64,000 nt of DNA from Bacteroidia bacterium (GCA_018401705.1 JAGYKL010000006.1:62001-126000); one strand, 5' to 3'; counted from the first letter of the stretch, positions 47,532-57,113 are shown. Program-made: numbers and translations. The notes: a model not told the origin generated them from the letters alone.

Positions 47532-48740
47532 TTAGTTAACTATTAGTTTCCTGAATGCGACCTTTTCATTTGTTGTAATTGCAACAAAATAAACTCCTTT
47601 TGCTAAACCTGAAACATCAACTTCTGAGGTGTTTTGAAAAGAGGAAACCAGATTTCCTGAAACAGAAAACAGTTCGGTTTTTTCAGGTATTGATTTCGAT
47701 TGGATTTTAACTTTTGCGTTAGATGGATTGGGGAATAGAATAAATTCTTCATCCTGCGAAGCAGTATTTACAGCCAAGATTGTTTCACAACCGAGTTGGT
47801 CGGCTAGAAATGGAGTTACCGACATAAATACAGAATCCATATAGGCTGCAGAGTTAATGAATGGAGTGTGTGGAGCTCCTTGCCAGGTAACAAATTGGTG
47901 ATTCACATTCGTATTTTGCTGTCTTACAGCAATTGAAGAACTTCCATCCACCTCGAATAGAGGTATACCAATAACATTAATTACTGCTGTTCCATAAGGA
48001 ACTACATCATCATTGGTTCCGTGCATAGAAAGACAAGGTGTATCGTTTAATTCAATCCATGAAGTATCACCAATAGCTCCGCACAGATTTACAATTGCTT
48101 TAACATTTGAAGAGTATCCTGGGTTTCCTGAATTACCTTCAATTCCACCAAATTCTGTTGGGTCAACAGCTTCAGGAATTTCACTTTCTTGATCCAGATA
48201 AGCAAGGTGCAGAGCAATAAAAGCTCCAGCAGAAACCCCTGCAACGAAAATGTTATTTGTGTCAATTTTGTAATTGTTGTTGGTGAGTGCGTCTTTATAA
48301 AAGAATCTAATTGCCGCTCTCATATCAGTTGTAGCTCTGTATACTGTTTCAGTAGCAGTATTTGCTGAAGGAATAAAGCCCTCAAAACCAAGACGATAAT
48401 TGATAGACGCTGTTACATAACCGCTTTTTGAATATTTGTTACACATTGTAACAATATCGGAACTGGTTTTACTTCCAAAAAGGAATGAGCCTCCATGAGC
48501 AAAAACTATTAGAGGTCTTGCACTCATGGTATCTCCGGAAGGTTGATAGATGTCCATTTCTAGACTTTGATTGGAGCCGCTTACATTTACAGAAGAACCG
48601 TAAATAATATCAGAGCTTAAATCTACCGAGGAGAAAACCTCTTCAATAAACCGGTTGTCGTTACAAGAGTATTGAGCAAAACAAACGCTTGTGTTTAGCA
48701 ACGAAAGAAAAGGAATAACAAAAAGCAGCAGTTTTTTCAT
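47532..48740 (-). CDS. Secreted alpha/beta-hydrolase (esterase) with T9SS type A sorting domain
   Basis: I choose the ATG at 48740 (MKKLLLFVIPFLSLL), giving a normal signal peptide and 402 residues; the open frame extends to 48803 but overlaps nfuA. The esterase part shows an oxyanion motif FAHGGSFLFG, the nucleophile elbow GVSAGAF, and likely acid/His in GTNDDVVPYG and GAPHTPF. The C-terminal type A domain (ILFPNPSNAKVKIQS, GNLVSSFQ, LAKGVYFVAI) targets it to T9SS. It should act outside the cell on ester bonds; the substrate is unknown. Confidence 0.9.
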   Translation of the reverse strand: MKKLLLFVIPFLSLLNTSVCFAQYSCNDNRFIEEVFSSVDLSSDIIYGSSVNVSGSNQSLEMDIYQPSGDTMSARPLIVFAHGGSFLFGSKTSSDIVTMCNKYSKSGYVTASINYRLGFEGFIPSANTATETVYRATTDMRAAIRFFYKDALTNNNYKIDTNNIFVAGVSAGAFIALHLAYLDQESEIPEAVDPTEFGGIEGNSGNPGYSSNVKAIVNLCGAIGDTSWIELNDTPCLSMHGTNDDVVPYGTAVINVIGIPLFEVDGSSSIAVRQQNTNVNHQFVTWQGAPHTPFINSAAYMDSVFMSVTPFLADQLGCETILAVNTASQDEEFILFPNPSNAKVKIQSKSIPEKTELFSVSGNLVSSFQNTSEVDVSGLAKGVYFVAITTNEKVAFRKLIVN

Positions 48741-48744
48741 GGTC

Positions 48745-49011
48745 TTAAATAGCGTTTGCAGGCATATTAATAGCAATAACATTTTTGATTTCAGGAACTG
48801 CATGCCTGATGGCTTCAGATACTCCGGCTTTTAGAGTCATTGTGCTCATAGAACAAGAGCTGCATGCACCATGCAACTTAACTTTGGCTACCATATCGTC
48901 AGTAATTTCGTCGACTGTAATATCGCCTCCGTCGGCCTCAAGGTAAGGCCTAATTGAGTCTATAGCCTGTTCTACCTTTTTAATGAGCAATTCCCTTTCT
49001 GTTTCCTGCAT
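48745..49011 (-). CDS. nfuA: NifU-like C-terminal domain Fe-S scaffold/carrier
   Basis: This 88-residue protein is the bare Nfu domain that binds a bridging [4Fe-4S] cluster and delivers it to client proteins. Seen: IRPYLEADGGDITVDEI and the CxxC in LHGACSSCSMSTMTLK. The ATG at 49011 (MQETEREL) is preferred over 49029. It follows mrp by 26 bp on the same strand, so both carriers of Fe-S clusters are probably coexpressed. The symbol is at family level (it lacks the N-terminal domain of E. coli NfuA). Confidence 0.9.
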   Translation of the reverse strand: MQETERELLIKKVEQAIDSIRPYLEADGGDITVDEITDDMVAKVKLHGACSSCSMSTMTLKAGVSEAIRHAVPEIKNVIAINMPANAI

Positions 49012-49037
49012 GATGAATGAAGTTATCAAATATACAA

Positions 49038-50126
49038 TTATTGGGATACAGCTTCTGCCTGAATTCCAGCATTCTTGATAGCCACTTGTTGTGCTACATT
49101 TTTTGCGAGTTCTAGGAAGGCTTCAGCCACTGCCGATTTTTCCTGTAATCCCGCAGGACGACCAGCATCGCCAGCTTCTCTTATGCTTTGTACCAAAGGA
49201 ATTTGCCCTAACAATGGAACATTTAATTTCAGGGCTAGGTCTTTTCCGCCGTCTTTTCCGAAAATGTAATACTTGTTTTCAGGCAATTCTTCGGGTGTAA
49301 ACCAAGCCATATTTTCTACAATGCCTAATACAGGAACATTTATAGAAGGCATTTGGAACATTGAAACTCCTTTTTCGGCATCCGCAAGAGCCACTGTTTG
49401 TGGAGTTGTTACTACCACCGCACCTGTAATTGGAATACTGCCAACAAGAGTAAGGTGAATATCTCCGGTTCCCGGAGGAAGGTCAATAATTAAATAATCT
49501 AATTCTCCCCAATCTGCATCTCTAAATAGTTGAGTTAAGGCTTTTGATGCCATTGGACCTCTCCAAACAATAGCTTGAGAAGTCTCGGCAAAGAAGCCTA
49601 TAGACAGAAGCTTGATTCCATAACTTTCAATAGGAACCATTTTCTGTTGACCATCTACCATCCTAACCAAAGGCTTTTCATCAACCACATCAAACATGAT
49701 GGGTACAGAAGGGCCATAAATATCGGCATCTATCAAGCCAACTTTGGCTCCTAAATCAGCCAGAGATACAGCAAGATTTGCAGCAATTGTAGATTTTCCA
49801 ACGCCACCTTTGCCCGATGCAACAGCAATAATATTTTTCACTCTCGGAAGTAAAGGCTGCTCATCTTGTCTTTTAGTAGTAACCCTGGCAGTCATATTTA
49901 TCTCCACTTCAGCTTCCTGATCAACATAATGCTTTATAGCATTTTCACAGGCATTATGAATTAGATCTTTCAATGGGCAGGCCGGCGTAGTTAGAACTAC
50001 AGTAAAAGAGACCTTTTTGCCATTTATCTCAACATCCTCAATCATATTGAGTGTAACTAAATCTTTCTTCAGATCAGGTTCAATAACATTGCTTAAGGCG
50101 TCGAGTACAATTTCTTTAGTAATCAT
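49038..50126 (-). CDS. mrp: Mrp/ApbC family Fe-S carrier ATPase
   Basis: The 362-residue protein has an N-terminal MIP18/DUF59 domain (residues about 1-85; VLTTPACPLKDLIHNAC) and an Mrp P-loop ATPase domain (ASGKGGVGKSTIAANLA; IDADIYGPSVP; DLPPGTGDIHLTL). Mrp proteins bind and transfer Fe-S clusters. The usual C-terminal CxxC of some Mrp proteins is not seen. nfuA follows. An exact TAnnTTTG promoter element lies 16 nt upstream. Confidence 0.94.
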   Translation of the reverse strand: MITKEIVLDALSNVIEPDLKKDLVTLNMIEDVEINGKKVSFTVVLTTPACPLKDLIHNACENAIKHYVDQEAEVEINMTARVTTKRQDEQPLLPRVKNIIAVASGKGGVGKSTIAANLAVSLADLGAKVGLIDADIYGPSVPIMFDVVDEKPLVRMVDGQQKMVPIESYGIKLLSIGFFAETSQAIVWRGPMASKALTQLFRDADWGELDYLIIDLPPGTGDIHLTLVGSIPITGAVVVTTPQTVALADAEKGVSMFQMPSINVPVLGIVENMAWFTPEELPENKYYIFGKDGGKDLALKLNVPLLGQIPLVQSIREAGDAGRPAGLQEKSAVAEAFLELAKNVAQQVAIKNAGIQAEAVSQ

Positions 50127-50142
50127 TTTTTGTGATTTTGGG

Positions 50143-50150
50143 CAAACATA
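50143..50150 (-). promoter_or_regulatory. -7 element (TATGTTTG) of mrp-nfuA
   Basis: An exact TAnnTTTG match on the minus strand, 16 nt before the mrp start codon. It lies between a weak inverted repeat after cvpA and the start. Confidence 0.5.
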
Positions 50151-50178
50151 ACTAATAACACTCAGCTAGAGTGGGTGT

Positions 50179-50709
50179 TTAAGAATCGAAAATCTTATCT
50201 AGAAAATCAGGTCTTTTATCTGGAAATACCGATTTAATGGCGGGGTACAGTTTTGACGAACTGTCTTTAACAAAATTGTGAAGAGCTGATTGGCTTTCTG
50301 TTTTTTCTGATCCAGCCGACCAACCGAAATAATTTATCATCAGGAAAGCTAGGCTAGCGAAAAGCATAGCTTTAAGGGCACCAAAAAAGCCTCCGGCAAT
50401 TTTGTCGAAAATCCCTAGCATTAAGAGTTTTATTGCCGAAGAAAGAGCTTTTCCTCCTAGGTAGCATACAATGTAAACCACTGCAAATACAGCAATAAAA
50501 GAGATGTATGGAATTGCAGGCCCGTCGATTGAGGTATTACCTCTAATCAACTCTTCCATTTCAACAGAGCCTTTCATTGCTAACCAAATTCCAAGAAACA
50601 CACCTAATAGCGTAGCAAGGCTCATGATTAGTCCTTTTCTAAACCCATTCACAAATCCAGTCACCAAGATGATGATGATAATCCAGTCGAGTGCATTCAA
50701 ATTATCCAT
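50179..50709 (-). CDS. CvpA family membrane protein
   Basis: The 176-residue protein has four hydrophobic helices (residues about 9-22, 28-45, 66-85 and 103-125) and the CvpA pattern LDWIIIIILVTGFVNGFRKG with the later GFFGALKAMLFASLAFLM. CvpA proteins are inner-membrane proteins linked to colicin V production and membrane-envelope maintenance in other bacteria; the molecular role is not settled. It starts directly after the gldH stop on the same strand. Confidence 0.88.
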   Translation of the reverse strand: MDNLNALDWIIIIILVTGFVNGFRKGLIMSLATLLGVFLGIWLAMKGSVEMEELIRGNTSIDGPAIPYISFIAVFAVVYIVCYLGGKALSSAIKLLMLGIFDKIAGGFFGALKAMLFASLAFLMINYFGWSAGSEKTESQSALHNFVKDSSSKLYPAIKSVFPDKRPDFLDKIFDS

Positions 50710-51192
50710 TTATTTCGAAACAGATGTTTTCTCTATTCTCAAGCCTAATTCAGAAACGTTTTCAAGTTTTTCTTCTCTCATGGCCTGTTCAAATGTGAAT
50801 TTGTATTTCCCTTTAAGAGGAAATTTCAGATTCTGTTTGAATAAAATCTGATTGTCTCTTAGGTCTCCTAATCCAGAGCCATTCCATTTACCACTTTGAC
50901 TTTGAAGCATAAATTCCATGGTGTCTTTCGCAGCTTTTCCATTAGGAAACTCTGTTTTCATAAAGACGAAAATGTTGCTGAAAGCATAATCTTCACCGTG
51001 TCGGAGGTTAAAGTAAAAATCGCAAGCTTGTAAAGTATCTGTAATCTCAACCTCGAAAGATTTTAGATCTTTCTGCGCCCAAACTTTGTCTTTAAAGCTT
51101 TGATTCTCTTCAAAAACAAGATTATTGTCGCATGAAGCGAGGCTCAAAATGATTATGCTAATCAGCAGTAGGTTTCTGAGGGCGTGGGCCAT
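50710..51192 (-). CDS. gldH: Gliding motility lipoprotein GldH
   Basis: The 160-residue lipoprotein (lipobox ILSLASC, Cys about 21) has GldH signatures: VFEENQSFKDKVWAQKDLKSF, FYFNLRHGEDYAFSNIFVFM, and GKWNGSGLGDLRDNQILFKQ. GldH is needed for gliding and chitin use in Flavobacterium; it is part of the T9SS-linked set. It overlaps the end of ricT by 35 bp, a pairing I recall in other Bacteroidota. It joins cvpA with no gap. Confidence 0.94.
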   Translation of the reverse strand: MAHALRNLLLISIIILSLASCDNNLVFEENQSFKDKVWAQKDLKSFEVEITDTLQACDFYFNLRHGEDYAFSNIFVFMKTEFPNGKAAKDTMEFMLQSQSGKWNGSGLGDLRDNQILFKQNLKFPLKGKYKFTFEQAMREEKLENVSELGLRIEKTSVSK

Positions 51193-52432
51193 TTCCTTTA
51201 CGTTGATTTTTATGTCTAACAGGTCGGTTTTTATTGTTTACCGGGTTGCCAGATTCTGTTCTTACTGGTGTTGTTTCCGGTACAGCTGCCTGGGGAAGTC
51301 CCTGTAATTCAGGTTTTTTCTTCTTCTTTTTCTTTTTGCGTTTTGCATTATCAAATCGCGTCAAAGAATCCTGACCAACCACATTTTCATAATCGGGTAG
51401 CTTTATTTCCTTAATTTTTTCTTTTTCAGAAAGTAAAGCCTCTGGTTTTTCACCAGATGTATTCAATTGCATTATTTGCTTAACCCTACTAACCGGAACG
51501 CCGATAAAATTGCCGGGGTCATCAGTATAACTGTAAAACATGATAGCTCTAAAGATATCTGTCTTTTGATGAAAAGCAGAGCCTCTTTGAGTTTCTAATT
51601 TTGGAGTATTCTCGGGGAATTCTTTTAATGCATCTAAATATGAATCTAATTCATAATTCAAACAGCATTTAAGTTTACCGCATTGACCTGCAAGTTTTTG
51701 AGGGTTTAGCGATAGCTGCTGATATCTTGCGGCACTGGTGTTAACAGATCTAAAGTCCCTCAGCCAGGTTGAGCAACACAGTTCTCGTCCACAGCTTCCA
51801 ATTCCGCCCAAGCGGGCGCTTTCCTGTCTCACTCCAATTTGCCTCATTTCTACGCGAATTTTAAATTCATCCGCCAAATGGCGAATTAACTCACGAAAAT
51901 CAACACGGTCGTCGGCAGTGTAATAGAAAATCGCTTTGTTGCCATCGCCTTGATATTCAACATCGCTAATTTTCATGCTCAACTTTAACTCTAAAGCTAA
52001 AGAACGAGCCCTCATCATGGTTTCAGTCTCTTTTGCAATAGACTCTTCCCATTTTTCAATATCGGTCTGACGTGCTTTTCTATAAACAGTTTTAAAAGGT
52101 CCACTGGCAGGTATACTCAGCTTTTTTAGTTGTAAGTGCACAAGTTCGCCAGTCATTGAAACCATGCCTAAATCGTGACCGGGAGAGGCTTCCACAGCAA
52201 CAGCATCGCCAACAACCAAACCTTGAACATCTGCTATTTTATAAAACTCTTTCCGGCTGTTTTTAAACCTTACTTCAATAATATCACACTGAGGCATACC
52301 TTGTGGCATCGACATATTGGCCAGCCAATCAAAAACTGGCAGTTTTGCACAACCATTAACTCCACAAGCGCCATTATTTTTACATCCGGCGGGTAATCCA
52401 CCCCTTCCGGAAGAACAATTCGTACATCCCAT
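51158..52432 (-). CDS. ricT: RicT-like PSP1 C-terminal domain protein
   Basis: The 424-residue protein carries the PSP1 domain (FKIRVEMRQIGVRQESARLGG in part, GSCGRELCCSTWL, GQCGKLKCCLNYE) with conserved cysteines that in Bacillus RicT bind Fe-S clusters. An extra N-terminal cluster (GCTNCSSG..GCKNNGACGVNGC) and a Lys-rich C-terminal tail (KRKKKKKKKPELQG) are seen. In Bacillus the Ric complex regulates RNA processing; a similar role is inferred. It lies upstream of gldH. The symbol is family-level. Confidence 0.85.
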   Translation of the reverse strand: MGCTNCSSGRGGLPAGCKNNGACGVNGCAKLPVFDWLANMSMPQGMPQCDIIEVRFKNSRKEFYKIADVQGLVVGDAVAVEASPGHDLGMVSMTGELVHLQLKKLSIPASGPFKTVYRKARQTDIEKWEESIAKETETMMRARSLALELKLSMKISDVEYQGDGNKAIFYYTADDRVDFRELIRHLADEFKIRVEMRQIGVRQESARLGGIGSCGRELCCSTWLRDFRSVNTSAARYQQLSLNPQKLAGQCGKLKCCLNYELDSYLDALKEFPENTPKLETQRGSAFHQKTDIFRAIMFYSYTDDPGNFIGVPVSRVKQIMQLNTSGEKPEALLSEKEKIKEIKLPDYENVVGQDSLTRFDNAKRKKKKKKKKPELQGLPQAAVPETTPVRTESGNPVNNKNRPVRHKNQRKGNGPRPQKPTAD

Positions 52433-52529
52433 TCTTCCTCAAATCTTTAATTCTTATAGTATCAACCAAAAGGTTGTCATCATTAAAACAATGGACAAAT
52501 CTGGCGAAAAAAAACGAGATTTTTTATCT

Positions 52530-53675
52530 CTAGCTGTTTTGTTTTGTTGCTTTCTCCTTTCTAAAGACATCTGAAATCAGGAGAGAAACATCAAAGAAAA
52601 TAATTTTTGAAGAGCCGTTTCTGTCGATTTGTCTTGCAGCCTCTTCGATATATTCAACAATTTGCTCATAATTTCCCGGGTGGAAGAATTGCCTGAATTT
52701 ATTTATAAAATCAAATTCAGCAGGAGAGAGCCTATTCAAACTGGAATTATTATTCATAACCATTGTTTGCCTAATCATATAAAGGCTATATGACAAAAAG
52801 CTTTTCTGCCATTCTCGCTCCTTTTTATGAACCTTTTCTGCTAGAGCAACAAGAGAATCTATCTTAAAGCCGTAGCAATATTGCATCCAATTGCGGAACA
52901 GGTCGAGTAGATCTCCTGCCTCATCTCCACTTTCAAGCATCCATAATGCTTCAGCAATATTTCCCTCTGTTATATCAGCCAGCTGCTTAGCTTTTGCAGG
53001 GTCTGCATTAAACTGATCAACCAGCACCTTCGTTGCATCAGCAACGTTGAAGGGCAGCACTTTGATGAGTTGAGTTCTTGAACGGATAGTCGTTAATAAA
53101 CTATCATAAGCCCGAGTAACTAAGATAATTAAGGTTTTTGGAGTAGGCTCCTCAAGAGTTTTAAGGATTCGATTTGCTGCAGAAAGATTCATGAATTCAG
53201 GGAGCCAAACAATCATGAATTTGTATTCAGACTCAACTGAAACGTATTGGAGTACTTTAATTATTTCGTGAGCTTCATAAGCAGAAATCAAAGGTTTCTT
53301 TCCATCAAGCGAAATGTATCCACTCCACTCTTCGATGCTTAAAAATGGATTTCTCAAAAAAGCCTCTCTCCATTGCGGCAAAAAAGGAGCTGTGTGAAGA
53401 GATGTCGTTGGATTTACCCAATTTACAGGTAAAGAAAAATGTAAATCAGGATGAATTAGTTTCTGCATTTTAATGCAAGAAGAACAGCTGCCACAACTGT
53501 CTTCAGGACTTCTATTTTCGCAAGCAATGTATTGAGCATATGCAATTGAAAGAGCTAAAGCTGCTGAGCCTTCCGGGCCTGAAAACAATTGAGCATGTGG
53601 AATATGTCCGGACTGAACACTTGAAATTAATCTGCGCTTAAGCGCTATTTGACCCGGAATCTTCGCGAACTGCAT
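52530..53675 (-). CDS. holB: DNA polymerase III delta-prime subunit
   Basis: This clamp-loader subunit (381 residues) has GPEGSAALALSIAYAQY as a degenerate P-loop (GPEGSA; no GKT), a zinc-binding set of cysteines (CENRSPEDSCGSCSSCIKM), and SRTQLIKV of the SRC-type motif. Delta-prime lacks ATPase activity in other bacteria, which agrees. The start codon lies only 4 nt after an exact TAnnTTTG element. It is the first minus-strand gene upstream of ricT, 97 bp away. Confidence 0.93.
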   Translation of the reverse strand: MQFAKIPGQIALKRRLISSVQSGHIPHAQLFSGPEGSAALALSIAYAQYIACENRSPEDSCGSCSSCIKMQKLIHPDLHFSLPVNWVNPTTSLHTAPFLPQWREAFLRNPFLSIEEWSGYISLDGKKPLISAYEAHEIIKVLQYVSVESEYKFMIVWLPEFMNLSAANRILKTLEEPTPKTLIILVTRAYDSLLTTIRSRTQLIKVLPFNVADATKVLVDQFNADPAKAKQLADITEGNIAEALWMLESGDEAGDLLDLFRNWMQYCYGFKIDSLVALAEKVHKKEREWQKSFLSYSLYMIRQTMVMNNNSSLNRLSPAEFDFINKFRQFFHPGNYEQIVEYIEEAARQIDRNGSSKIIFFDVSLLISDVFRKEKATKQNS

Positions 53676-53679
53676 AGGG

Positions 53680-53687
53680 CAAAGATA
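53680..53687 (-). promoter_or_regulatory. -7 element (TATCTTTG) of holB, 4 nt from the start codon
   Basis: An exact TAnnTTTG match on the minus strand ends 4 nt before the holB ATG, so the transcript probably has no leader. No TTG is visible at the normal -33 distance. Confidence 0.55.
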
Positions 53688-53800
53688 AACGCCTTAGGTA
53701 ATTTGATAGTGATATCTTAATAAATTAAGGAAGGAGAATGAAATTTTTGAAAAACAATCCAAATCTTAAAATTTCTCATCTTCGCAAAAATATTTCAATT

Positions 53801-54991
53801 ATGCTTTCTATAGATACGGCTGACTTTAATGGGAAAAAAGTCTTGATAAGGGTTGATTTTAATGTTCCGCTTAATGATTCTTTTGAAGTTGCAGACGATA
53901 CCAGAATCAGGGCCGCAATACCAACAATAAAAAAGGTGATTGAAGGGGGTGGCATTGCTATTTTGATGTCGCATTTGGGCCGTCCGAAAAACGGACCAGA
54001 GGAAAAGTTTTCGCTTAAACATATAATACCTGCTATAGAGAATCTGCTTGGAAAAGAATTAAGTTTTGCTTCAGACTGTATTGGAGAAGCTGCAAAACAA
54101 AAGGTTGATTCAGCTAAAAATGGCGATGTTGTTTTATTAGAGAACCTCAGATTTTATAAAGAAGAAGAAAAAGGGGATAAGCATTTTGCAAGTGAGTTAG
54201 CCTCATTGGGCAATATGTACATAAATGATGCATTTGGAACCGCTCACAGGGCGCATGCATCCACAGCTGTGATTGCTGATTTTTTCCCAGTAAACAAAAT
54301 GTTTGGGTATGTAATGAAAGCGGAGATTGAATCGATAGATAAAGTTTTGCATGAACCACAGAGACCTTTGCTTGCAATTATGGGAGGAGCAAAGGTGAGC
54401 AGTAAAATTTCGATAATTGAAAATGTATTGAGTAAGGTAGACCATTTAATTCTGGGTGGTGGAATGACCTTTACTTTTGTTAAAGCCAAAGGAGGTAATA
54501 TTGGTTCATCTTTAGTGGAAGAAGACAAGTTGGATTTAGCTCTTGAATTGCTTGCCAAGGCAAAAGAAATGGGAGTTCAAGTTCACCTTCCGGTGGATGC
54601 AGTTATTGCTGATAAATTTGGTAATGATGCTAGCACTAAGGTTTGTCCAACCGGCGAAATACCGGAAGGCTGGATGGGACTTGATATTGGACCAGAGACG
54701 ATTAAGATTTTTAGAGAAGTTGTGCTTAACAGTAAAACCATTCTTTGGAATGGACCAATGGGAGTTTTTGAAATGAGTTCTTTTGAAAAAGGCACTCATG
54801 AAATAGGAAATGCAATTGCGGAGGCAACTGCGGATGGAGCTTTTACTCTTGTTGGAGGAGGTGATTCGGTAGCTGCTGTAAATCAATTCGGATTGGCTGA
54901 CAAGGTTTCATATGTAAGCACAGGTGGTGGGGCGATGTTAGAATACATGGAAGGAATTGAGCTTCCGGGAGTGAAGGCGATAAGAAGCTAA
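53801..54991 (+). CDS. pgk: Phosphoglycerate kinase
   Basis: Pgk makes ATP from 1,3-bisphosphoglycerate in glycolysis. The 396-residue protein shows [15 protein letters not shown] near the start, [46 protein letters not shown] and [15 protein letters not shown] choose the ATG at 53801 ([10 protein letters not shown]), as homologues begin there; the open frame reaches back to 53738. Its stop shares CTAA with the convergent gene. Confidence 0.96.
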   Translation: MLSIDTADFNGKKVLIRVDFNVPLNDSFEVADDTRIRAAIPTIKKVIEGGGIAILMSHLGRPKNGPEEKFSLKHIIPAIENLLGKELSFASDCIGEAAKQKVDSAKNGDVVLLENLRFYKEEEKGDKHFASELASLGNMYINDAFGTAHRAHASTAVIADFFPVNKMFGYVMKAEIESIDKVLHEPQRPLLAIMGGAKVSSKISIIENVLSKVDHLILGGGMTFTFVKAKGGNIGSSLVEEDKLDLALELLAKAKEMGVQVHLPVDAVIADKFGNDASTKVCPTGEIPEGWMGLDIGPETIKIFREVVLNSKTILWNGPMGVFEMSSFEKGTHEIGNAIAEATADGAFTLVGGGDSVAAVNQFGLADKVSYVSTGGGAMLEYMEGIELPGVKAIRS

Positions 54992-55929
54992 TTTTTAAAC
55001 TCAAATCCAATCCTCAGTTCGGTATCCCAGCGTGAGGGAGGCCAGCGGTTTTCATTGTAAGAATACCGACTGACTAGTGATGTTTTTAAACCATCGTTTA
55101 GATCTACAGATAGTTTATTGAGCATTTCCATCTCTGTAGTACGCTCTCTTTGAATAGGATAAAAGATTCGGCAGGTTTGTTCCCAAATGAATTTCTTGTT
55201 TGGAGAACTAGTAAAGTTAGATTTCATACTAATTCCTCCTTCAAATAGGAAAGGTAAGCCTCTTTTAACACCTTGAATTTCTTCAGTGTTTAAGTTGTCA
55301 TATAAAGATTTAAGACGAATCCAGGTAATTTTTGCTGCAGCAAGGCCTAATTCAAGTTCGTTTTGATCATTTATTCTGAGTGAGACGCCCGATTGCAATC
55401 TTAATATTCCGGGAGCAAGAAATGCCGACTCTTTAAGTTTTTGGATTTGACCTGAAGAGTCTAAAGAGGATTTGTATTTATTGAATTTGTTGCTTTCTAA
55501 AGACGTTCCTCCGGAGAGTTGAATTTGAGCGTCTGTTTTTCCGGTTTTTGATTCAAGTGAAATTCTTAATGCATCTCTTTCCCACTGAGCTAAGCTATCA
55601 ACGATTAGTGAAAAGGAAGATTCGTCAAACACTTCAAATGCTAATTCATGATGTTTTTTTCGTAAATAAAACCTCTCTTTCAAGACAGAGTTAATTTGAA
55701 AACTAATAGGCTGAGGAGAATCAGAAAAGCTTTTAAAACTTAGACCATTGAATTGAAAATCACGGTGTGATTCTCTTTTAAAATGGATTTTCTTCGGCTT
55801 ATCTTTAATTGTGTCTTGGTTGCAAGATTTAGAGATAACAGGTCTTACAGGAGGTTTGCAAGGATCTGATTGTCCACATACATTTAAGAATGCAAGCCAT
55901 AGACAAAGTGCTGTCGAAGAGCGTAGCAT
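54988..55929 (-). CDS. Hypothetical secreted protein, probably outer-membrane beta-barrel
   Basis: No family recognised. The 313-residue protein has a signal peptide (ending VCGQS) and a Cys/Pro region ([18 protein letters not shown]). The C-terminal two-thirds have amphipathic strands ([47 protein letters not shown]) consistent with a small barrel. It starts directly after the stop of the 147-residue gene on the same strand, with no intergenic base, so the two are probably one operon. Confidence 0.75.
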   Translation of the reverse strand: MLRSSTALCLWLAFLNVCGQSDPCKPPVRPVISKSCNQDTIKDKPKKIHFKRESHRDFQFNGLSFKSFSDSPQPISFQINSVLKERFYLRKKHHELAFEVFDESSFSLIVDSLAQWERDALRISLESKTGKTDAQIQLSGGTSLESNKFNKYKSSLDSSGQIQKLKESAFLAPGILRLQSGVSLRINDQNELELGLAAAKITWIRLKSLYDNLNTEEIQGVKRGLPFLFEGGISMKSNFTSSPNKKFIWEQTCRIFYPIQRERTTEMEMLNKLSVDLNDGLKTSLVSRYSYNENRWPPSRWDTELRIGFEFKN

Positions 55930-56373
55930 TTATTCAAAAATTGCAGGGATATTAGAAAATAGTTCTTTGGGATATTCTTGTTGAATGAACAAAACAGAGT
56001 AGTTTTTTTCATCACAAATTGCCGAAAGCAATCTTATTCTTTCCTGATGAACTTCAGAATAATGTGTTTTAGAATAAAAGCAGATTATATTGAGTTGAAA
56101 CTTTAGATAGTAATTGGATGTGACATCGGAGGAATCTACGCAAAATAGAGTAGAAGAAAGATGTCGAGAAGAATCGGACTGATGAGAATTGACAGAGTCA
56201 TTTTGAATAATCTTCAGAGCATCACCATGAATGGCATATCCTGCAGAATCGTAAACAAGAATCTTATAAAGACTTGAAGAAAACCCTATAGAACAAGAAG
56301 GTAATAGGGTAGTATTAAAGCATTGACTAAAGGCACTTGCCTGAAGTATTGTAAATAATAATAAAATACGCAT
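55930..56373 (-). CDS. Hypothetical secreted protein
   Basis: No family recognised. The 147-residue protein has a signal peptide (MRILLLFTILQASAFSQ) and five cysteines in the mature part (CFNTTLLPSCS, LFCVDSS, NIICFYSK, AICDEKN), suggesting disulfides in the periplasm or outside. The body is beta-rich and Ser/Asp-rich. It directly abuts the next gene (54988-55929). Its function is unknown. Confidence 0.7.
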   Translation of the reverse strand: MRILLLFTILQASAFSQCFNTTLLPSCSIGFSSSLYKILVYDSAGYAIHGDALKIIQNDSVNSHQSDSSRHLSSTLFCVDSSDVTSNYYLKFQLNIICFYSKTHYSEVHQERIRLLSAICDEKNYSVLFIQQEYPKELFSNIPAIFE

Positions 56374-56434
56374 GAATTCATGGTAATTGAATTATGCTGG
56401 CCAAAGGTTTAGAGAAAAAACCCCTAAGTATGAG

Positions 56435-57058
56435 TTAAGGTGAAACCATCGCCTTATCTTGTTTTAATTTCTGTTCCCAGTCAACCCCTTCGTACATATC
56501 AGAATTGATAAGAATAAGTTGGGTTTTGATTCTGGGGTTTTCGGCTATATACTTTCGGAGTAACTCAATTTCATTTTTGTTTTTATCGGGACCCATAAAG
56601 CAGTTCCAATAAAATACGATGTAGTAATCGTTTGTAAAATCAATAACAGGCTCTTTCTTGGTATTTAAATGAAATGCTTTATTAATTGTTTCTTTTAGCA
56701 ATGTGGAGCTATCTCTTTCAGCATATGTTACCTTTCCAAGCCCTTTAAGTAAAGCGTAAATGTTGCCCTTGCATTCTGCTTTCTTCCACACTTTAGTTAA
56801 GTCAATTGAGTATCCATTTTTATCGAATAGAAGCTTTTGATTAATGTTAGTGCCAGAGAATCGCGATAGTACATAGTCTTCTTTCATTATGAAAACGCTA
56901 TCCTGATTGATATCCCATTTCTTAGCATGTGCTTTAATACTTTCAAAGCTTTCAACTTCAGGTTGTTTGGCTCCTATAAGCTTCAAGATGATAGGAGTGC
57001 AGCTTGATAATAGAGTAGCAAAAACAAAAAACTGAGCGAAATTAATTAGAGATTTCAT
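56435..57058 (-). CDS. Hypothetical lipoprotein with a thioredoxin-like C-terminal stretch
   Basis: The 207-residue lipoprotein (lipobox TLLSSC, Cys about 19) has a C-terminal stretch DYYIVFYWNCFMGPDKNKNE that resembles the strand, Cys and GP of thioredoxin-like lipoproteins (FWASWCGPC), but only one cysteine remains. This likeness is by eye and weak. ENPRIKTQLILINSDM would be the next strand. It lies in a minus-strand block of unfamiliar small exported proteins. Confidence 0.7.
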   Translation of the reverse strand: MKSLINFAQFFVFATLLSSCTPIILKLIGAKQPEVESFESIKAHAKKWDINQDSVFIMKEDYVLSRFSGTNINQKLLFDKNGYSIDLTKVWKKAECKGNIYALLKGLGKVTYAERDSSTLLKETINKAFHLNTKKEPVIDFTNDYYIVFYWNCFMGPDKNKNEIELLRKYIAENPRIKTQLILINSDMYEGVDWEQKLKQDKAMVSP

Positions 57059-57074
57059 GGACGAGGGGGTTTAA

Positions 57075-57100
57075 AAAGAGGAAGAATTTTCTTCCTCTTT
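57075..57100 (-). terminator. Intrinsic terminator between two small exported-protein genes
   Basis: Twelve-nt complementary arms (AAAGAGGAAGAA and its complement) around a very short centre; in practice a 10-bp stem with a 6-nt loop. Read on the minus strand it ends in a run of T, so it terminates the 164-residue gene just upstream. Confidence 0.7.
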
Positions 57101-57113
57101 GATTATAGGTTTT

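Noticed and set aside
50159-50173. Hairpin CACTC-AGCTA-GAGTG after cvpA as terminator
   Set aside because: Only a 5-bp stem and no T-run follows on the minus strand.
53795-54886. Several minus-strand ORFs of 70-116 codons inside pgk
   Set aside because: They are antisense shadows of pgk; none has homology, a promoter or normal composition.
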